Part shown: piece after piece, positions 14,821-23,725 of the stretch
Position numbering within the stretch: the stretch's first letter is position 1
Layout: every line of letters begins with the position of its first letter
Assembly (NCBI GenBank): GCA_964536215.1
Contig: CAZHWT010000015.1
Span: 1-29,013 of the forward strand
DNA: 29,013 nt
Source: CAZHWT01 sp964536215
GTDB taxonomy: Bacteria > Patescibacteriota > CAZHWT01
Direction of reading: 5' to 3'
Made by a program: the position numbers and the translations under genes
The notes under the pieces: generated by a model
What the model saw: the letters and a program-made list of their open reading frames with translations, nothing else
The model's database searches: none
What the model was told of the DNA's origin: nothing

Positions 14821-15135
14821 TAATTTTAGCACCAGTGGTGTTATGTATTTTTGCATCTTGAACCTTTGTTTGGCATTTGGACTCTTCTTCCTTGGCATTT
14901 ACGCACCCTACTTGCCTACGCCCGACTTGCCTACTTGCCTACTCATCGACGTTGTTATTGGTTATTTCCGCCAGAGGAGGACAAGAGTTACTTAATTACT
15001 TAGTTCCGTTCCGCCACAGGCTGACAAGCTCCATAGTCGACTTCGTCGACAGGACTGCGGCGAGTCAGAAAAGTGTACTCGCCTGGTCAAGCGGATGCTA
15101 CCTAATTCGTATAACCATACGACTCATTCGAACTA

Positions 15136-17856
15136 CTAATTAGGCCAATGACAATTCTTGTACTTTTTGCCACTGCCACACCAACACGGACTATTGCGTC
15201 CCAAAGTAGACTTATCTACCTTCGATTGCTTAGTCACTTTGCCGTCGATTGACACAGCAATGTTCGGCGTAGCTGCGCTCAGCATAGCATCGGTCACCGA
15301 CCGACTTGCCGGAATCTCATCTTGCGGCGTCAACGCATCTGCTCCCAGAGCTGCCTCAACCGAACCAGTCGGCAATTCCTGCTTTACTTCCTGCATGTCT
15401 GGCAGTACAGGTTGGCGAATCAATTCAACTTTAAATAACTGATGGATAACTTCGTAATCAATCTCGCCCATCAAGCGTTCAAACAATCTGTAAGCTTGAT
15501 TCTTAAACTCTACCAAAGGATCACGCTGTCCGTACGCCTGTAAACCAATGCCGGTCCTCAGATCATCAATTACATCGATATGCTCCATCCACAATCGGTC
15601 AATCACCGACAAAATCAATAAATGAGCCACTAGCACAAAGTGCTCCTCGCCCAACTGCTTACGTCGAGCTTCCAAGGCTTGGTGTAAAATCTCGTTAATC
15701 TGCTGTTGCAAGTGCCCGGGATCATCGGCATCCAAGCCATCTGTAGTTGGGGCGGATGGTAAAACTGCTTCCAATTCAGCGGCAATACCTTCCAAGTCAA
15801 CCCCGACCTCTGTCGTGTGCGACGCCACCATTGCCGCCGCCGATTGCGGCAACACTCGCTCAGCGTACTCTGACACTTCAAAAACAGCCCCATCCTCGAC
15901 CTGTCGATCACTCGGCTGCCCCTCGTGGTTCAATCGCCACAAACTCTCCAATATCGACAATCGACGAGCATAAATAATTTCTCGTTGACGATTAATAACA
16001 TCGTCATACTCCACCACATGTTTTCGAATATCAAAGTTATGCCCTTCCACCTTAACTTGAGCACTCTCGATAGACTTTGACACCATAGCATTTTCAATCG
16101 GCACATCGTCGGGTAAATTAAACCGCTCCATCAACCCTGCAATCCGATCCCCGCCAAACAACCGCATCAAGTCATCGTCCAAAGCTACATAAAACTGACT
16201 AGCCCCCGGATCTCCTTGCCGTCCCGAGCGACCCCTCAACTGGTTATCAATTCGCCGCGATTCATGTCGTTCCGTTCCAATTACAAACAGCCCACCCAAC
16301 TCAGTCACACCCTTACCTAATTGAATATCGGTGCCTCGTCCAGCTAAGTTGGTAGCAATTGTAATGGCCCCCTTCTGACCGGCCAGAGATACAATCTCAG
16401 CTTCTCGCTCGTTATTTTTGGCATTCAATACTTCGTGCGGTACGCGCTGTTTGGTCAATAGTCCCGATAGCAATTCGTTCTTAGCCACCGAAGTTGTACC
16501 CACCAATACTGGTTGGCCAGCCTTGTGCAACTCAATAATCCGATTAACCACCGCCATATACTTAGCGTGCTGGCTCTTATACACCAAATCTGCATGATCA
16601 ATTCTAACCATTGGCCGATTAGTTGGGATTACCACCACGTCTAGTTTATAAATCTTAGCGAATTCTTCAGCCTCAGTTTCCGCTGTACCAGTCATGCCCG
16701 CCAGTTTCTTATAGAGTCGGAAATAGTTTTGGAAGGTAATCGTCGCCAACGTCTTAGACTCTTTTTGAATCTCCACCCCTTCTTTAGCCTCAATCGCCTG
16801 ATGCAGGCCTTCAGAATATCGGCGACCCGGCATCATCCGTCCCGTAAACTCATCCACAATCACCACTTCACCATCCCGAATCACATAGTCTTTATCAAAC
16901 AAATAGCAAAACTGAGCCCGTAAGGCCTGATCCAAGTGATGCGTCAAGCTCATATCTTCAAAAACATTTTTCACACCCAGCCACTCATCCATTTTGTCAG
17001 CTCCTGACTCAGTGAGAGAGGCCGACTTACTCTTCTCATCAATCACATAGTCATCTGCTCCCAGCTGTTTGACTAGCTTAGCAAACCGAACATAGAGCTC
17101 ATTACTCTCTTCAGCTGGCGCCGAAATAATCAACGGCGTTCGAGCTTCATCAATCAAAATAGAGTCAACTTCGTCCACAATGGCAAAAAATAGCGGCCGC
17201 TGCGACATTTGATCCAGGCTCTGCACCATGTTGTCGCGCAAGTAATCAAATCCTAGTTCATTATTGGTCGCATAGGTAATATCGGCCGCATACGCTTCCT
17301 GTCGCGACACCGGCCGCAGATGCCGCAACCGCTCATCATCATGCTTAGTGCTAGAATATTCCGGATCATAAATTACCGATAAATCGTGATCAATAGCCGA
17401 CACTTTCATGCCCAGCAAATCATAGATTGGACCATTCCAGCCCGTGCCTAGCTGAGCCAGGAACCCGTTGACCGTCACCAAATGAGTTCCCTTGCCAGCC
17501 AAAGCATTCAAATACAAAGCCAGCGTTGCCACTAAGGTCTTACCTTCACCAGTCTTCATTTCCGCAATCTGGCCGCGGTGTAGTGTAATTCCACCAATCA
17601 GCTGAACATCAAAATGGCGCTGTCCAATAGCCCGCTTAGCCGCTTCCCGCACAGTAGCAAAAGCTTCGGGCAAAAGTGAATCCAGCGATTCCCCCTCTGT
17701 GTACCGCTGCTTAAATTCCACCGTCTTCTCGGCCAACTGACCATCGCTCAAGCTAGCAAATTGATCTTCCAGGCCATTAATTTGGTCGACCAGAGGCTGC
17801 ATTTTTTTTATTTGTTTATCATTGGAATCAAAAAGTTTAGAGATAGCTTGCAACAT
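15136..17856 (-). CDS. secA: Preprotein translocase ATPase SecA
   Basis: SecA drives ATP-dependent export of unfolded preproteins through the SecYEG channel. From the ATG at 17856 (906 aa) the N-terminus MLQAISKLFD is typical. Walker A MKTGEGKT lies at about 100-107, the DEAD-type Walker B is in DEVDSILIDEARTP, and the second motor domain carries TNLAGRGTDIQL and QLRGRSGRQGDPG. The C-terminus ends in a SEC-C zinc motif (CWCGSGKKYKNCH). A longer frame starts 15 codons upstream, but it would run through the TATAAT box at 17866-17871, so it is rejected. In the first nucleotide-binding domain, before AADITYATNNELGFDYLRDN, a stretch with YDPEYSS and DERLRHLRPVSR is longer than in E. coli SecA; I know this form from other deep-branching bacteria. 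The mRNA is nearly leaderless. Confidence 0.97.
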   Translation of the reverse strand: MLQAISKLFDSNDKQIKKMQPLVDQINGLEDQFASLSDGQLAEKTVEFKQRYTEGESLDSLLPEAFATVREAAKRAIGQRHFDVQLIGGITLHRGQIAEMKTGEGKTLVATLALYLNALAGKGTHLVTVNGFLAQLGTGWNGPIYDLLGMKVSAIDHDLSVIYDPEYSSTKHDDERLRHLRPVSRQEAYAADITYATNNELGFDYLRDNMVQSLDQMSQRPLFFAIVDEVDSILIDEARTPLIISAPAEESNELYVRFAKLVKQLGADDYVIDEKSKSASLTESGADKMDEWLGVKNVFEDMSLTHHLDQALRAQFCYLFDKDYVIRDGEVVIVDEFTGRMMPGRRYSEGLHQAIEAKEGVEIQKESKTLATITFQNYFRLYKKLAGMTGTAETEAEEFAKIYKLDVVVIPTNRPMVRIDHADLVYKSQHAKYMAVVNRIIELHKAGQPVLVGTTSVAKNELLSGLLTKQRVPHEVLNAKNNEREAEIVSLAGQKGAITIATNLAGRGTDIQLGKGVTELGGLFVIGTERHESRRIDNQLRGRSGRQGDPGASQFYVALDDDLMRLFGGDRIAGLMERFNLPDDVPIENAMVSKSIESAQVKVEGHNFDIRKHVVEYDDVINRQREIIYARRLSILESLWRLNHEGQPSDRQVEDGAVFEVSEYAERVLPQSAAAMVASHTTEVGVDLEGIAAELEAVLPSAPTTDGLDADDPGHLQQQINEILHQALEARRKQLGEEHFVLVAHLLILSVIDRLWMEHIDVIDDLRTGIGLQAYGQRDPLVEFKNQAYRLFERLMGEIDYEVIHQLFKVELIRQPVLPDMQEVKQELPTGSVEAALGADALTPQDEIPASRSVTDAMLSAATPNIAVSIDGKVTKQSKVDKSTLGRNSPCWCGSGKKYKNCHWPN

Positions 17857-17865
17857 AACAGTCGG

Positions 17866-17894
17866 ATTATACGCTAATCCCAGAGTCGAGGCAA
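17866..17894 (-). promoter_or_regulatory. Promoter of secA
   Basis: On the minus strand TTGCCT (17889-17894), a 17-nt spacer and TATAAT (17866-17871) end 9 nt before the secA ATG at 17856. The promoter sits in the 50-nt gap after the upstream membrane protein gene and fixes the secA start. Confidence 0.75.
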
Positions 17895-17906
17895 CGGACA
17901 TTCTAG

Positions 17907-19400
17907 CTACTCGGCCACAATCGAATCGATATCATAATAGGCAGCCATACAGCCGTTAACCCAATGACTAGAATCCGAGGTAACATCTTCCAACCCAAAA
18001 GTATGTCCTAAGCGTGATACCACCACTTCCTTTTCGGTCCCTCCAGCCAGCTGCAGGACAGCATTCTGCTTATCCCATGCCGCAGCATAGGCTCTTAGCT
18101 GTGGCAGCTCCCGACCAAACTCACCCCACGTAAATACCGTCTGCGAATAGCCAATTTGGGCCACCACTAAGCCAAATAGCGCCAAACCAACCTTAGTTGC
18201 ATGCCCTTCCCATCGTTGCGGTAGATGCGTTCGCAGCAACTCTGCCACATAAAATCCCAACACCACCACTGCCACCGATAGAATAACAGGCGTTGCCGCC
18301 AAACTACGTTCATAAGTGGGATAGCTCTGGACATAAAAAGACGGTACCTGCAAGCAGACACACAAAACATAGCCCGACACGGCAGCAGCTAACCCACGAC
18401 AAAGCATATCCAATGGTATTAATTTTCTATTCGGCCTGACATTTATCCTACCAAGCCAAAACAGCACTATCGAGATGACGAGCAAATAAACAAACCAGGC
18501 GTATTGCCAATCAATCAGCAGGTAGCTATTGGTAGCATTAAAGGAAAACTCCAGCGTCCGCTCGATTGTTGGATGAGGCGGGTAATTGGCCGATCGCACC
18601 GAGTTGCCTGGTGCTACAAACATCAGCAATGTCGACACCAGACTACACCCCGTTACTAAAGCTACTATCGACAAATAGGGCAATTTTACCCGCCAGGGCA
18701 TAGCTGCTACGACCACTAGCAATCCAACTAAACCCAGTACAACTAGCTGTAAAAACGCATGTGTTTCATTCAAACTAGCCGCAATAAACAATAATAAACC
18801 AGCCCCCACCGCCAACCAAGCCGTTCTTTGACGCCAGAACTGACCAAGCGTCATATCAGAACCTCGGAGTATGTCAAAACTACGTACTAGCAAAGCTGCA
18901 GCATATGTCATCATGATTAATGGCAACGTATACGTAAGACTGCCCGTAAACCAATAAAACGCTTGTCCAGGGTGCGGATTAGTTAAAACATACACACATA
19001 TAATCGTTACAGCCATAAACAAGGCCGGCCAACCAATTACTAAAAACTTGGCTTGTCGCAACACCAGTCTGCACAACCAAGCTAGCCCCACCACCCAGAT
19101 AAGCAGCGTTATGAGTGGTAGCCACCAGCTAACCCAATCTCCCAACAACTCCAGCCCTGTCACCAAAGCTGTAAAGCCAAATCGGCCCGACCAATGAGTA
19201 TACCAATGCCACTGCGCATCCCACCAACCTAGATTAAAGACTGATGAGGCAGTACAAAAATCATCCGCCACATACCGAACAAACCAGCCTCGGGCGGCCA
19301 TCAAGCCCAAAATTGGTACTTCAATCAATATACCAATAACACTTACTACAGCTAATGGTTGTCGGGGAATAATCTTGTTAAGACTCTTACGGAAGAACAT
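17907..19400 (-). CDS. Multi-pass membrane protein, DUF6056-like (putative GT-C type)
   Basis: About eleven to twelve hydrophobic segments span the 497 residues. The first external loop has ADDFC (45-49) followed by a Trp/Tyr-rich stretch with HWYTHWSGRFG (64-74). Further on are NPHPGQAFYWFTGSLTYTLP (140-159) and SLNETH (208-213). This pattern, an Asp pair in loop one, Trp/Tyr-rich loops and a conserved Asn-Glu, recalls the DUF6056 family. Those proteins look like GT-C membrane glycosyltransferases that use lipid-linked sugars. The function is not established, and the family name is from memory. The ATG at 19400 follows CATAAT by 8 nt. It is upstream of secA on the same strand but secA has its own promoter. 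It may belong functionally with the polysaccharide genes at 19500-22654. Confidence 0.8.
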   Translation of the reverse strand: MFFRKSLNKIIPRQPLAVVSVIGILIEVPILGLMAARGWFVRYVADDFCTASSVFNLGWWDAQWHWYTHWSGRFGFTALVTGLELLGDWVSWWLPLITLLIWVVGLAWLCRLVLRQAKFLVIGWPALFMAVTIICVYVLTNPHPGQAFYWFTGSLTYTLPLIMMTYAAALLVRSFDILRGSDMTLGQFWRQRTAWLAVGAGLLLFIAASLNETHAFLQLVVLGLVGLLVVVAAMPWRVKLPYLSIVALVTGCSLVSTLLMFVAPGNSVRSANYPPHPTIERTLEFSFNATNSYLLIDWQYAWFVYLLVISIVLFWLGRINVRPNRKLIPLDMLCRGLAAAVSGYVLCVCLQVPSFYVQSYPTYERSLAATPVILSVAVVVLGFYVAELLRTHLPQRWEGHATKVGLALFGLVVAQIGYSQTVFTWGEFGRELPQLRAYAAAWDKQNAVLQLAGGTEKEVVVSRLGHTFGLEDVTSDSSHWVNGCMAAYYDIDSIVAE

Positions 19401-19408
19401 ACGCCAGT

Positions 19409-19438
19409 ATTATGTCAAATCTCTGATATAAAAAGCAA
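19409..19438 (-). promoter_or_regulatory. Promoter of the DUF6056-like gene
   Basis: On the minus strand TTGCTT (19433-19438), an 18-nt spacer and CATAAT (19409-19414) end 8 nt before the ATG at 19400. The transcript would be leaderless or nearly so. Confidence 0.55.
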
Positions 19439-19455
19439 TCAACCAAAATGACAAA

Positions 19456-19477
19456 GAGCCAGCATTGCTGCTGGCTC
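19456..19477 (-). terminator. Terminator after the polysaccharide deacetylase gene
   Basis: A 9-bp stem GAGCCAGCA/TGCTGGCTC with a 4-nt loop is followed on the minus strand by TTTGTCATTTT. It lies 23 nt after the stop at 19500 and before the next promoter. Confidence 0.8.
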
Positions 19478-19499
19478 CAAGCCTCTCTCTTGACCACAC

Positions 19500-20753
19500 C
19501 TACTGGCTGGCCATAATCTCCACCCCCTGACTGACAGTGCAAACCTGAAGACCGCTCTGACTAAGGTAATCAAGAACAATGTCCAGATTTTGAGGCAGAT
19601 ACGAATCCGCGTCGCCACCTTCAGCAATGTTGTGGAAGACCAGCACTAGCCAAATATTATGTTGACTGGCAAAGTCTATCCATTCCTCAATCTGCTCGAC
19701 CGGAGTGTAGATTTTAACGTTCTGCACTCTGATGTGGTACGGATCGAAAGAATCGGGACTATTAAATCCCTGATTGACAGTGCGGTGAGACTGATATACC
19801 TGACTCACCTCATCTTGCACCTGACTACTGTAATCCCCATAGGGACTAGCAAAGGCAGTCGGCACAATTCCCAGCAAGTCAAACAAGAATTGTTTCGAGT
19901 CAACCACCTCACGTTCCAGTTCACCATGGTCAAGTTCGCTAAGATACGGGTGAGAGACGGTATGCGAACCAATCTCCTGCCCGCTCATGCTGACCATCTG
20001 AACTTGCTGCGCCGTCACATAATTCGGTCGCCCCAACCAATCGGTGATAATGTAATCGGTGCTAACCAAATCGTAACGTTGAAGCATGGGAAGCGCCGTT
20101 GAGTACAACGAAGCATATCCATCGTCAAACGTTATCGACACCATCCCCCCACCCTTCAAGGGCTGAGGCAGGTATGGGTCCATCCGAACATCATCGAGCA
20201 TCAACCAACCATCGGCAGCCAGGACATGCAGAACAGTCAGGCGAATTGCACCTTCAGGAACAGCAAAGTCAAAACTGCCCAATGACCATTCCTTACTTGC
20301 AAAGGCAGTGCCGATGGTGGGATAAATCAGAGATCCATCCGCCAGCTCAATTTGAGCAATGACGTGAGTGGCCACATTGGACTTGTAAAAGTCTTGATAG
20401 CGCAGCATCGCATAGCCGCTCACATCAACACTTTCAAACAGCCATTTGGCGTCGCCTTCTTGATAGTCATCCACCTCGATTTTCAGGCTGCGATGACCGG
20501 TGTGAGCGTCAGCGACATATGAAAAGTCAGCTTCATTGCTCCCCCAAGATCCTGTATGCCAAGATCGCGGAGCTTGTCCAGAATCGTCAGGAGATTCCAT
20601 CGATCCATTTACGACCAAGCCCGTCTCAGTTGGCGGCACCAGATATTCTCTAGCTGGCTCAGGGCTCGAACGAAACCAGGTATACCAGCCACCAGCCGCA
20701 GCTATTACGGCCAGCGCCAACACTACCAAACCGATCTTCATACGCCAGGACAT
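19500..20753 (-). CDS. Membrane-anchored polysaccharide deacetylase (NodB/CE4 domain)
   Basis: CE4 enzymes remove acetyl groups from GlcNAc-containing polymers such as peptidoglycan or poly-GlcNAc, outside the membrane. From the ATG at 20753 (417 aa) there is a signal anchor at residues 6-24 and a jelly-roll-like, carbohydrate-binding-type domain at about 45-192 (VVNGSMESPDD ... WLMLDDVRMDP). The NodB domain covers about 202-417. Motif 1 TFDDG is at 208-212 and the zinc histidines are His264 and His268 in SHTVSHP. Motif 3 is SPYGDY (303-308), without the Arg of classical enzymes but as in PgaB/IcaB-like ones. A late VFHNI carries the motif 5 His. The start is set by AAGGAG 7 nt upstream; a GTG 10 codons earlier has no such site. 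It is divergent from a processive glycosyltransferase, which suggests a make-and-deacetylate pair. Confidence 0.92.
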   Translation of the reverse strand: MSWRMKIGLVVLALAVIAAAGGWYTWFRSSPEPAREYLVPPTETGLVVNGSMESPDDSGQAPRSWHTGSWGSNEADFSYVADAHTGHRSLKIEVDDYQEGDAKWLFESVDVSGYAMLRYQDFYKSNVATHVIAQIELADGSLIYPTIGTAFASKEWSLGSFDFAVPEGAIRLTVLHVLAADGWLMLDDVRMDPYLPQPLKGGGMVSITFDDGYASLYSTALPMLQRYDLVSTDYIITDWLGRPNYVTAQQVQMVSMSGQEIGSHTVSHPYLSELDHGELEREVVDSKQFLFDLLGIVPTAFASPYGDYSSQVQDEVSQVYQSHRTVNQGFNSPDSFDPYHIRVQNVKIYTPVEQIEEWIDFASQHNIWLVLVFHNIAEGGDADSYLPQNLDIVLDYLSQSGLQVCTVSQGVEIMASQ

Positions 20754-20803
20754 CCTATCTCTCCTTGTCCGGCTAAGCACCACAAGCTGCCCGCATAGAC
20801 AGC

Positions 20804-20817
20804 ACTATAAGTAGTGT
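20804..20817. other. Small hairpin in the divergent control region
   Basis: CACTA-TAAG-TAGTG lies between the deacetylase and the divergent glycosyltransferase genes. AT-rich TATAAC/TATAGT-like boxes surround it on the minus strand. A promoter for the deacetylase is probably here, but no single good pair can be chosen. Confidence 0.3.
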
Positions 20818-21008
20818 TATATTACAACTATAGGATACCGTCAAATCTCCAATTGTTTATCTCGCCAATTTACTGAAGATTACTAGTATTGACATCCATG
20901 TTAAATGCCTACGTCTTAAGGATTTATTATCGGTCCAATAGGCAAAATATCTAGTACCAAACGTGGTACTTGATTCGCACATTGATAAACAGACGAAGGA
21001 GCAATGAC

Positions 21009-22264
21009 ATGCAAATCGTTGGTGGACTTGCCACCTTGATTATCCTGGTTATCCTTTATCGGATTTTCCACCACTCCACTCAAGTCCAAGTGCTGCGCCC
21101 ACTTACCACGGACACACCAACAGCAAGCATTATCATACCGGCCTACAATGAGGAGAATAGCATTGAGCGAACTATTCGCTCACTCATGAATCAAACGTAC
21201 AAGCCGAAGTATGTCGTCGTTGTCGCCAATAACTGTTCTGATCGTACTGCAGAGGTCGTAACTGGTTTACAAACCGAATACGACAATCTGCTCCTGGATG
21301 TCATGGATAACAATCCGGACAAAAAGTCCGGTGCCCTCAACCGGGCCCTGGAAGTACTGTCCGCAGCAGCTGGATTGACTCACCAAGAAGCTCTTGCCAC
21401 TTTGATCGTATTTCCGATATTATTATTTCGGTCGATGCCGACACCGTGTTCGGCCCGGATCATATCGAAATTACGGTCAAGGAGTTCAAGAACCATCCCA
21501 AATGGGCTGGTCTTTGTTCACGCTTCGGTGTCCTGCCCCTCAATCGTAACGCTCCTAATACCAAATGGTACAGCCCATGGATGGTACTCGCACAGAAATT
21601 CGAGTACAACCGGGCTAATGACCTTAGAGTCAGCTCACTCAACAAAGGCAATGCCAAAGTTCTGGCTGGCTGCTCTAGCTCATACCGGTCGGTTGCCCTC
21701 AAGCAAGTCATGCAGATGCGTAGTACTCCAGAAAAATTAAGAGCCTGGGCTACAGACTCGATCGTCGAAGACTACACCATGACCAACGACTACAAAAGGT
21801 TAGGGTGGCAGGTCGGCTGCGCGGTCGAGCAGTATGCCTTAACGGATGTGCCATATACCCTCAAGGACTTCAAGCAACAGCGCATGAGGTGGTATTTTGG
21901 CACTGTGGAACAGGACAGAAAAGAACAAACTGGAACATTATTCGAACACATCGTGCTGCTTAGCAGCATTTCCGTCCGCTATATCTGGCTGCTGTTAATC
22001 ATCTACTGGGTGAGACACAATCAGATCGAGTGGAATTCACTCTATCTGATCCTACCGGCCATTTCTTTGTTTTGGCAATAGGATCGGGCGAGAAATATTC
22101 CCGACAAAACCTGGCGGCAACGTGTACTCCTTTACACTTTGATCTCTGACGAAATTTACAATTTCATCAAGGAGCTCATTTGGTTAAAGGTATACGCGGT
22201 TGCGTTTCTCAACTTTTCTGGCGTTCAGCGCCTAACACGCCGACCTATCCGGACAGATTGGTAG
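21009..22264 (+). pseudogene. Processive family 2 glycosyltransferase, broken by a frameshift and an amber codon
   Basis: The intact protein would be a membrane synthase of about 418 residues, like poly-GlcNAc (PgaC/IcaA) or hyaluronan synthases. The start is ATG 21009, 7 nt after AAGGAG. A first membrane helix (3-20) is followed by the nucleotide-binding start ASIIIPAYNEENSIE (39-53). Near 21384-21402 the frame shifts by one base. The next frame continues with FDRISDIIISVDADT (the D-A-D metal site), later SIVEDYTM (ED motif), and QQRMRW (the QxxRW motif of processive enzymes). A TAG at 22079-22081 then stops it, but the same frame stays open for 60 more codons of membrane-type sequence (LLYTLISDEIYNFIKELIW) to TAG at 22264. 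Two independent lesions suggest gene decay; assembly errors are the alternative. It pairs with the deacetylase at 19500. Confidence 0.85.
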
Positions 22265-22345
22265 GAAAGGAGTATAACCAGAGAACTCTTGGCTCGTTCG
22301 TCGTTAGTTATTTCTTGCCATAATAGGCAAGGAAAAGAGGGAATC

Positions 22346-22654
22346 ATGTACGGAACCAAGCTGACAGTCAATGCACTTCCATCTGCTGGAGCCGGAGCCG
22401 GTCTTGTGGCAGCTGGCAACAGCTCAGGAACTCAGTTTATGGTTTGGCTGGGATCGATGATTATTCTGGCGTTCATCGCCTGGACGATCTACTCCTGGAC
22501 CAAGGAAGGGGTCGGTATTCACACCTCCTTCCGACGTCTTCGTCGCAACGGCGTTGACCCAACCCGGGTCATTCGCTATCATGTCGAGGAGATTGAACCA
22601 ATCACCAGCCAGGCTGGTTGGCAGCCATGGCGGCGAGGCCGGACAAACCGGTAA
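22346..22654 (+). CDS. Small single-pass membrane protein of unknown function (102 aa)
   Basis: From the ATG at 22346 the protein has a short N-terminus with LPSAGAGAG (residues about 11-19), one membrane helix at about 34-55 (MVWLGSMIILAFIAWTIYSW), and a basic C-terminal tail of about 45 residues with RRLRRNG and RRGRTNR. The tail is expected to be cytoplasmic. A GAGGG Shine-Dalgarno precedes ATG 22346; a start 19 codons earlier has none. It lies 81 nt after the end of the broken glycosyltransferase and ends at a strong terminator, so it may be part of the same transcript. It does not look like PgaD, which has two helices. No function is proposed. Confidence 0.72.
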   Translation: MYGTKLTVNALPSAGAGAGLVAAGNSSGTQFMVWLGSMIILAFIAWTIYSWTKEGVGIHTSFRRLRRNGVDPTRVIRYHVEEIEPITSQAGWQPWRRGRTNR

Positions 22655-22689
22655 CGCGCAGAGACACCACTCGCCTCAGTAAGAGGCTC

Positions 22690-22726
22690 GTGTCCTTTCT
22701 CAAGCAACCTGCTTGAGAAAGGACAC
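22690..22726 (+). terminator. Strong terminator with a perfect 17-bp stem
   Basis: GTGTCCTTTCTCAAGCA and its exact complement are separated by ACC and followed by TCTTTATTTTT. It closes the glycosyltransferase/small membrane protein unit and insulates the pseudouridine synthase gene. Confidence 0.92.
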
Positions 22727-22761
22727 TCTTTATTTTTCAAACCTACAGACTAAATATCATC

Positions 22762-22770
22762 TGTTATAAT
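22762..22770 (+). promoter_or_regulatory. Extended -10 promoter of the pseudouridine synthase gene, leaderless
   Basis: TGT-TATAAT ends 7 nt before the ATG at 22778. No good -35 is visible. An earlier ATG at 22769 overlaps the TATAAT box and so cannot be on the transcript. Confidence 0.7.
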
Positions 22771-22777
22771 GCCCATC

Positions 22778-23554
22778 ATGGAAAGCAAAACGTATGTTCA
22801 TAAATTTCTGGCTGATGCCGGCTGTGGCTCACGACGTGACATGATTACAGCTATGAAGCTAGGCAAGGTAAAGGTCAACGGCCGTACTACCCAAGATCCT
22901 CGCTTTATGATTGATCCCCAAATAGACGAAATTATGCTGGGTAAAAAAATTGTTACATCCCTGCCACCTCAAATTTATTTAATGTTGCATAAACCAACCG
23001 GCGTCATCACCACTAACAATGACCCTCAACATCGACCCACAGTGTTTGACTTAGTTCCAGCCCAATATAAAGAATTTCGTCTATTTGCCATTGGCCGCCT
23101 AGATGAAGATACTTCTGGATTGCTCGTTCTGACTAACGATGGTCAGACTACTTTTAAGCTTACCCACCCCAAGTTCGAACATCCTAAGGAATACGAGGTA
23201 ACCGTAAGCAAAACCCTAACCGACCGTCAGATCCGTCAGTTTGGCCGTGGCATGATATTGGAGGATGGTAAAACAGCTCCTGCCCAAATAACTCCGGTTA
23301 GCAATTCTCAAAAAATCACCTACCGACTAATTATCCACGAGGGCAAGAAGCGTCAGATTCGCCGCATGTTTGAGCATCTTAATAATCCAGTCATCACTCT
23401 CAAGCGACTACGCATGGGCGGCCTGTGGCTAGACAGCAAGTTAAAGCCGGGGCAAATCCGCCCGTTAACCGATGCAGAAATTACTCAGCTCACGGCCAAT
23501 CCAAGCCGTAAGAAATTTGTCCCTAAATCTGACCGGCCGTTAAAACTCAGATAA
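22778..23554 (+). CDS. RsuA/RluB-family pseudouridine synthase
   Basis: Converts a specific uridine in rRNA to pseudouridine. An N-terminal S4 RNA-binding domain (about 5-60, KFLADAGCGSRRDM) is followed by the catalytic domain with LHKPTGVITT (70-79) and the signature GRLDEDTSGLLVLTNDG (107-123), where Asp109 is the nucleophile. EGKKRQIRRM near residue 188 is the usual second family motif. The length of 258 residues and the motif set fit RluB/RsuA; whether it modifies 23S or 16S rRNA is uncertain. The start at 22778 is set by the leaderless promoter. Confidence 0.93.
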   Translation: MESKTYVHKFLADAGCGSRRDMITAMKLGKVKVNGRTTQDPRFMIDPQIDEIMLGKKIVTSLPPQIYLMLHKPTGVITTNNDPQHRPTVFDLVPAQYKEFRLFAIGRLDEDTSGLLVLTNDGQTTFKLTHPKFEHPKEYEVTVSKTLTDRQIRQFGRGMILEDGKTAPAQITPVSNSQKITYRLIIHEGKKRQIRRMFEHLNNPVITLKRLRMGGLWLDSKLKPGQIRPLTDAEITQLTANPSRKKFVPKSDRPLKLR

Positions 23555-23581
23555 ATATCTATATAAATAGGCATTTATCTG
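23548..23581 (+). other. AT-rich inverted repeat at the end of the pseudouridine synthase gene
   Basis: CAGATAAAT and ATTTATCTG form a 9-bp stem around a 16-nt loop that itself holds TATATAAATA. It overlaps the stop codon. It could weakly terminate transcription but has no T tract. Confidence 0.4.
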
Positions 23582-23634
23582 TAAACACTAAGTACCAAGC
23601 GCAGGCAAAAGAAAGCCAGAAGGTTAAATGCGAG

Positions 23635-23712
23635 AGGTTGAAGGTTGAAGGGTAAAGGTTTGTACTTTGATAGGCAGGACCGCTTAAACCTTCAACCTTC
23701 ACCCTTCAACCT
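23635..23712. repeat. Inverted repeat made of 7-bp AGGTTGA tandem units
   Basis: The left arm (23635-23661) is four units: AGGTTGA, AGGTTGA, AGGGTAA and AGGTTT. The right arm (23686-23712) is nearly its reverse complement. The whole can fold as a long imperfect hairpin with a 24-nt loop. It sits between convergent genes and may double as a terminator. Confidence 0.7.
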
Positions 23713-23725
23713 ATAGAATTAAACA

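Larger units (their letters stand above)
14333..15135. other. Gene-free spacer built of short degenerate repeats and palindromes
   Basis: About 800 bp between the M16 and secA genes has no convincing ORF, tRNA or other RNA gene. It consists of degenerate 7-8 bp tandem repeats: CGTAATT twice at 14385, CGTTATT twice at 14627, ACGATTG/ACGATTT/ACGATTA types at 14776-14817, and ACTTGCCT at 14910-14940. Palindromes lie at 14449-14479, 14558-14599, 14679-14699 and 14724-14745. Frequent restriction-site-like words (CTGCAG, GTCGAC) are part of these palindromes. It shares words with the spacer at 24536-25176. Confidence 0.75.

Noticed and set aside
14333..15135. tRNA or small RNA gene in the 800-bp spacer
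   Set aside because: No cloverleaf arms or T-loop consensus were found on either strand; hairpins there are simple palindromes.
17857..17901. Longer secA start with 15 extra residues
   Set aside because: It would place the TATAAT box inside the coding sequence, and SecA proteins normally begin near MLQAISKLFD.
21446..22081. Separate 211-residue glycosyltransferase gene
   Set aside because: It lacks the nucleotide-binding N-terminus, begins inside the DADT region, and the missing part is in the adjacent frame just upstream. It is a fragment of one broken gene.
22079..22081. UAG read as an amino acid (code change)
   Set aside because: UAG ends other intact genes here, such as secA and the ABC permease, so a general reassignment is unlikely. 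The gene also has a frameshift.
22346..22654. PgaD-like partner of the glycosyltransferase, or LPxTG-anchored protein
   Set aside because: Only one membrane helix is present, and LPSAG is N-terminal and not followed by a C-terminal anchor layout.
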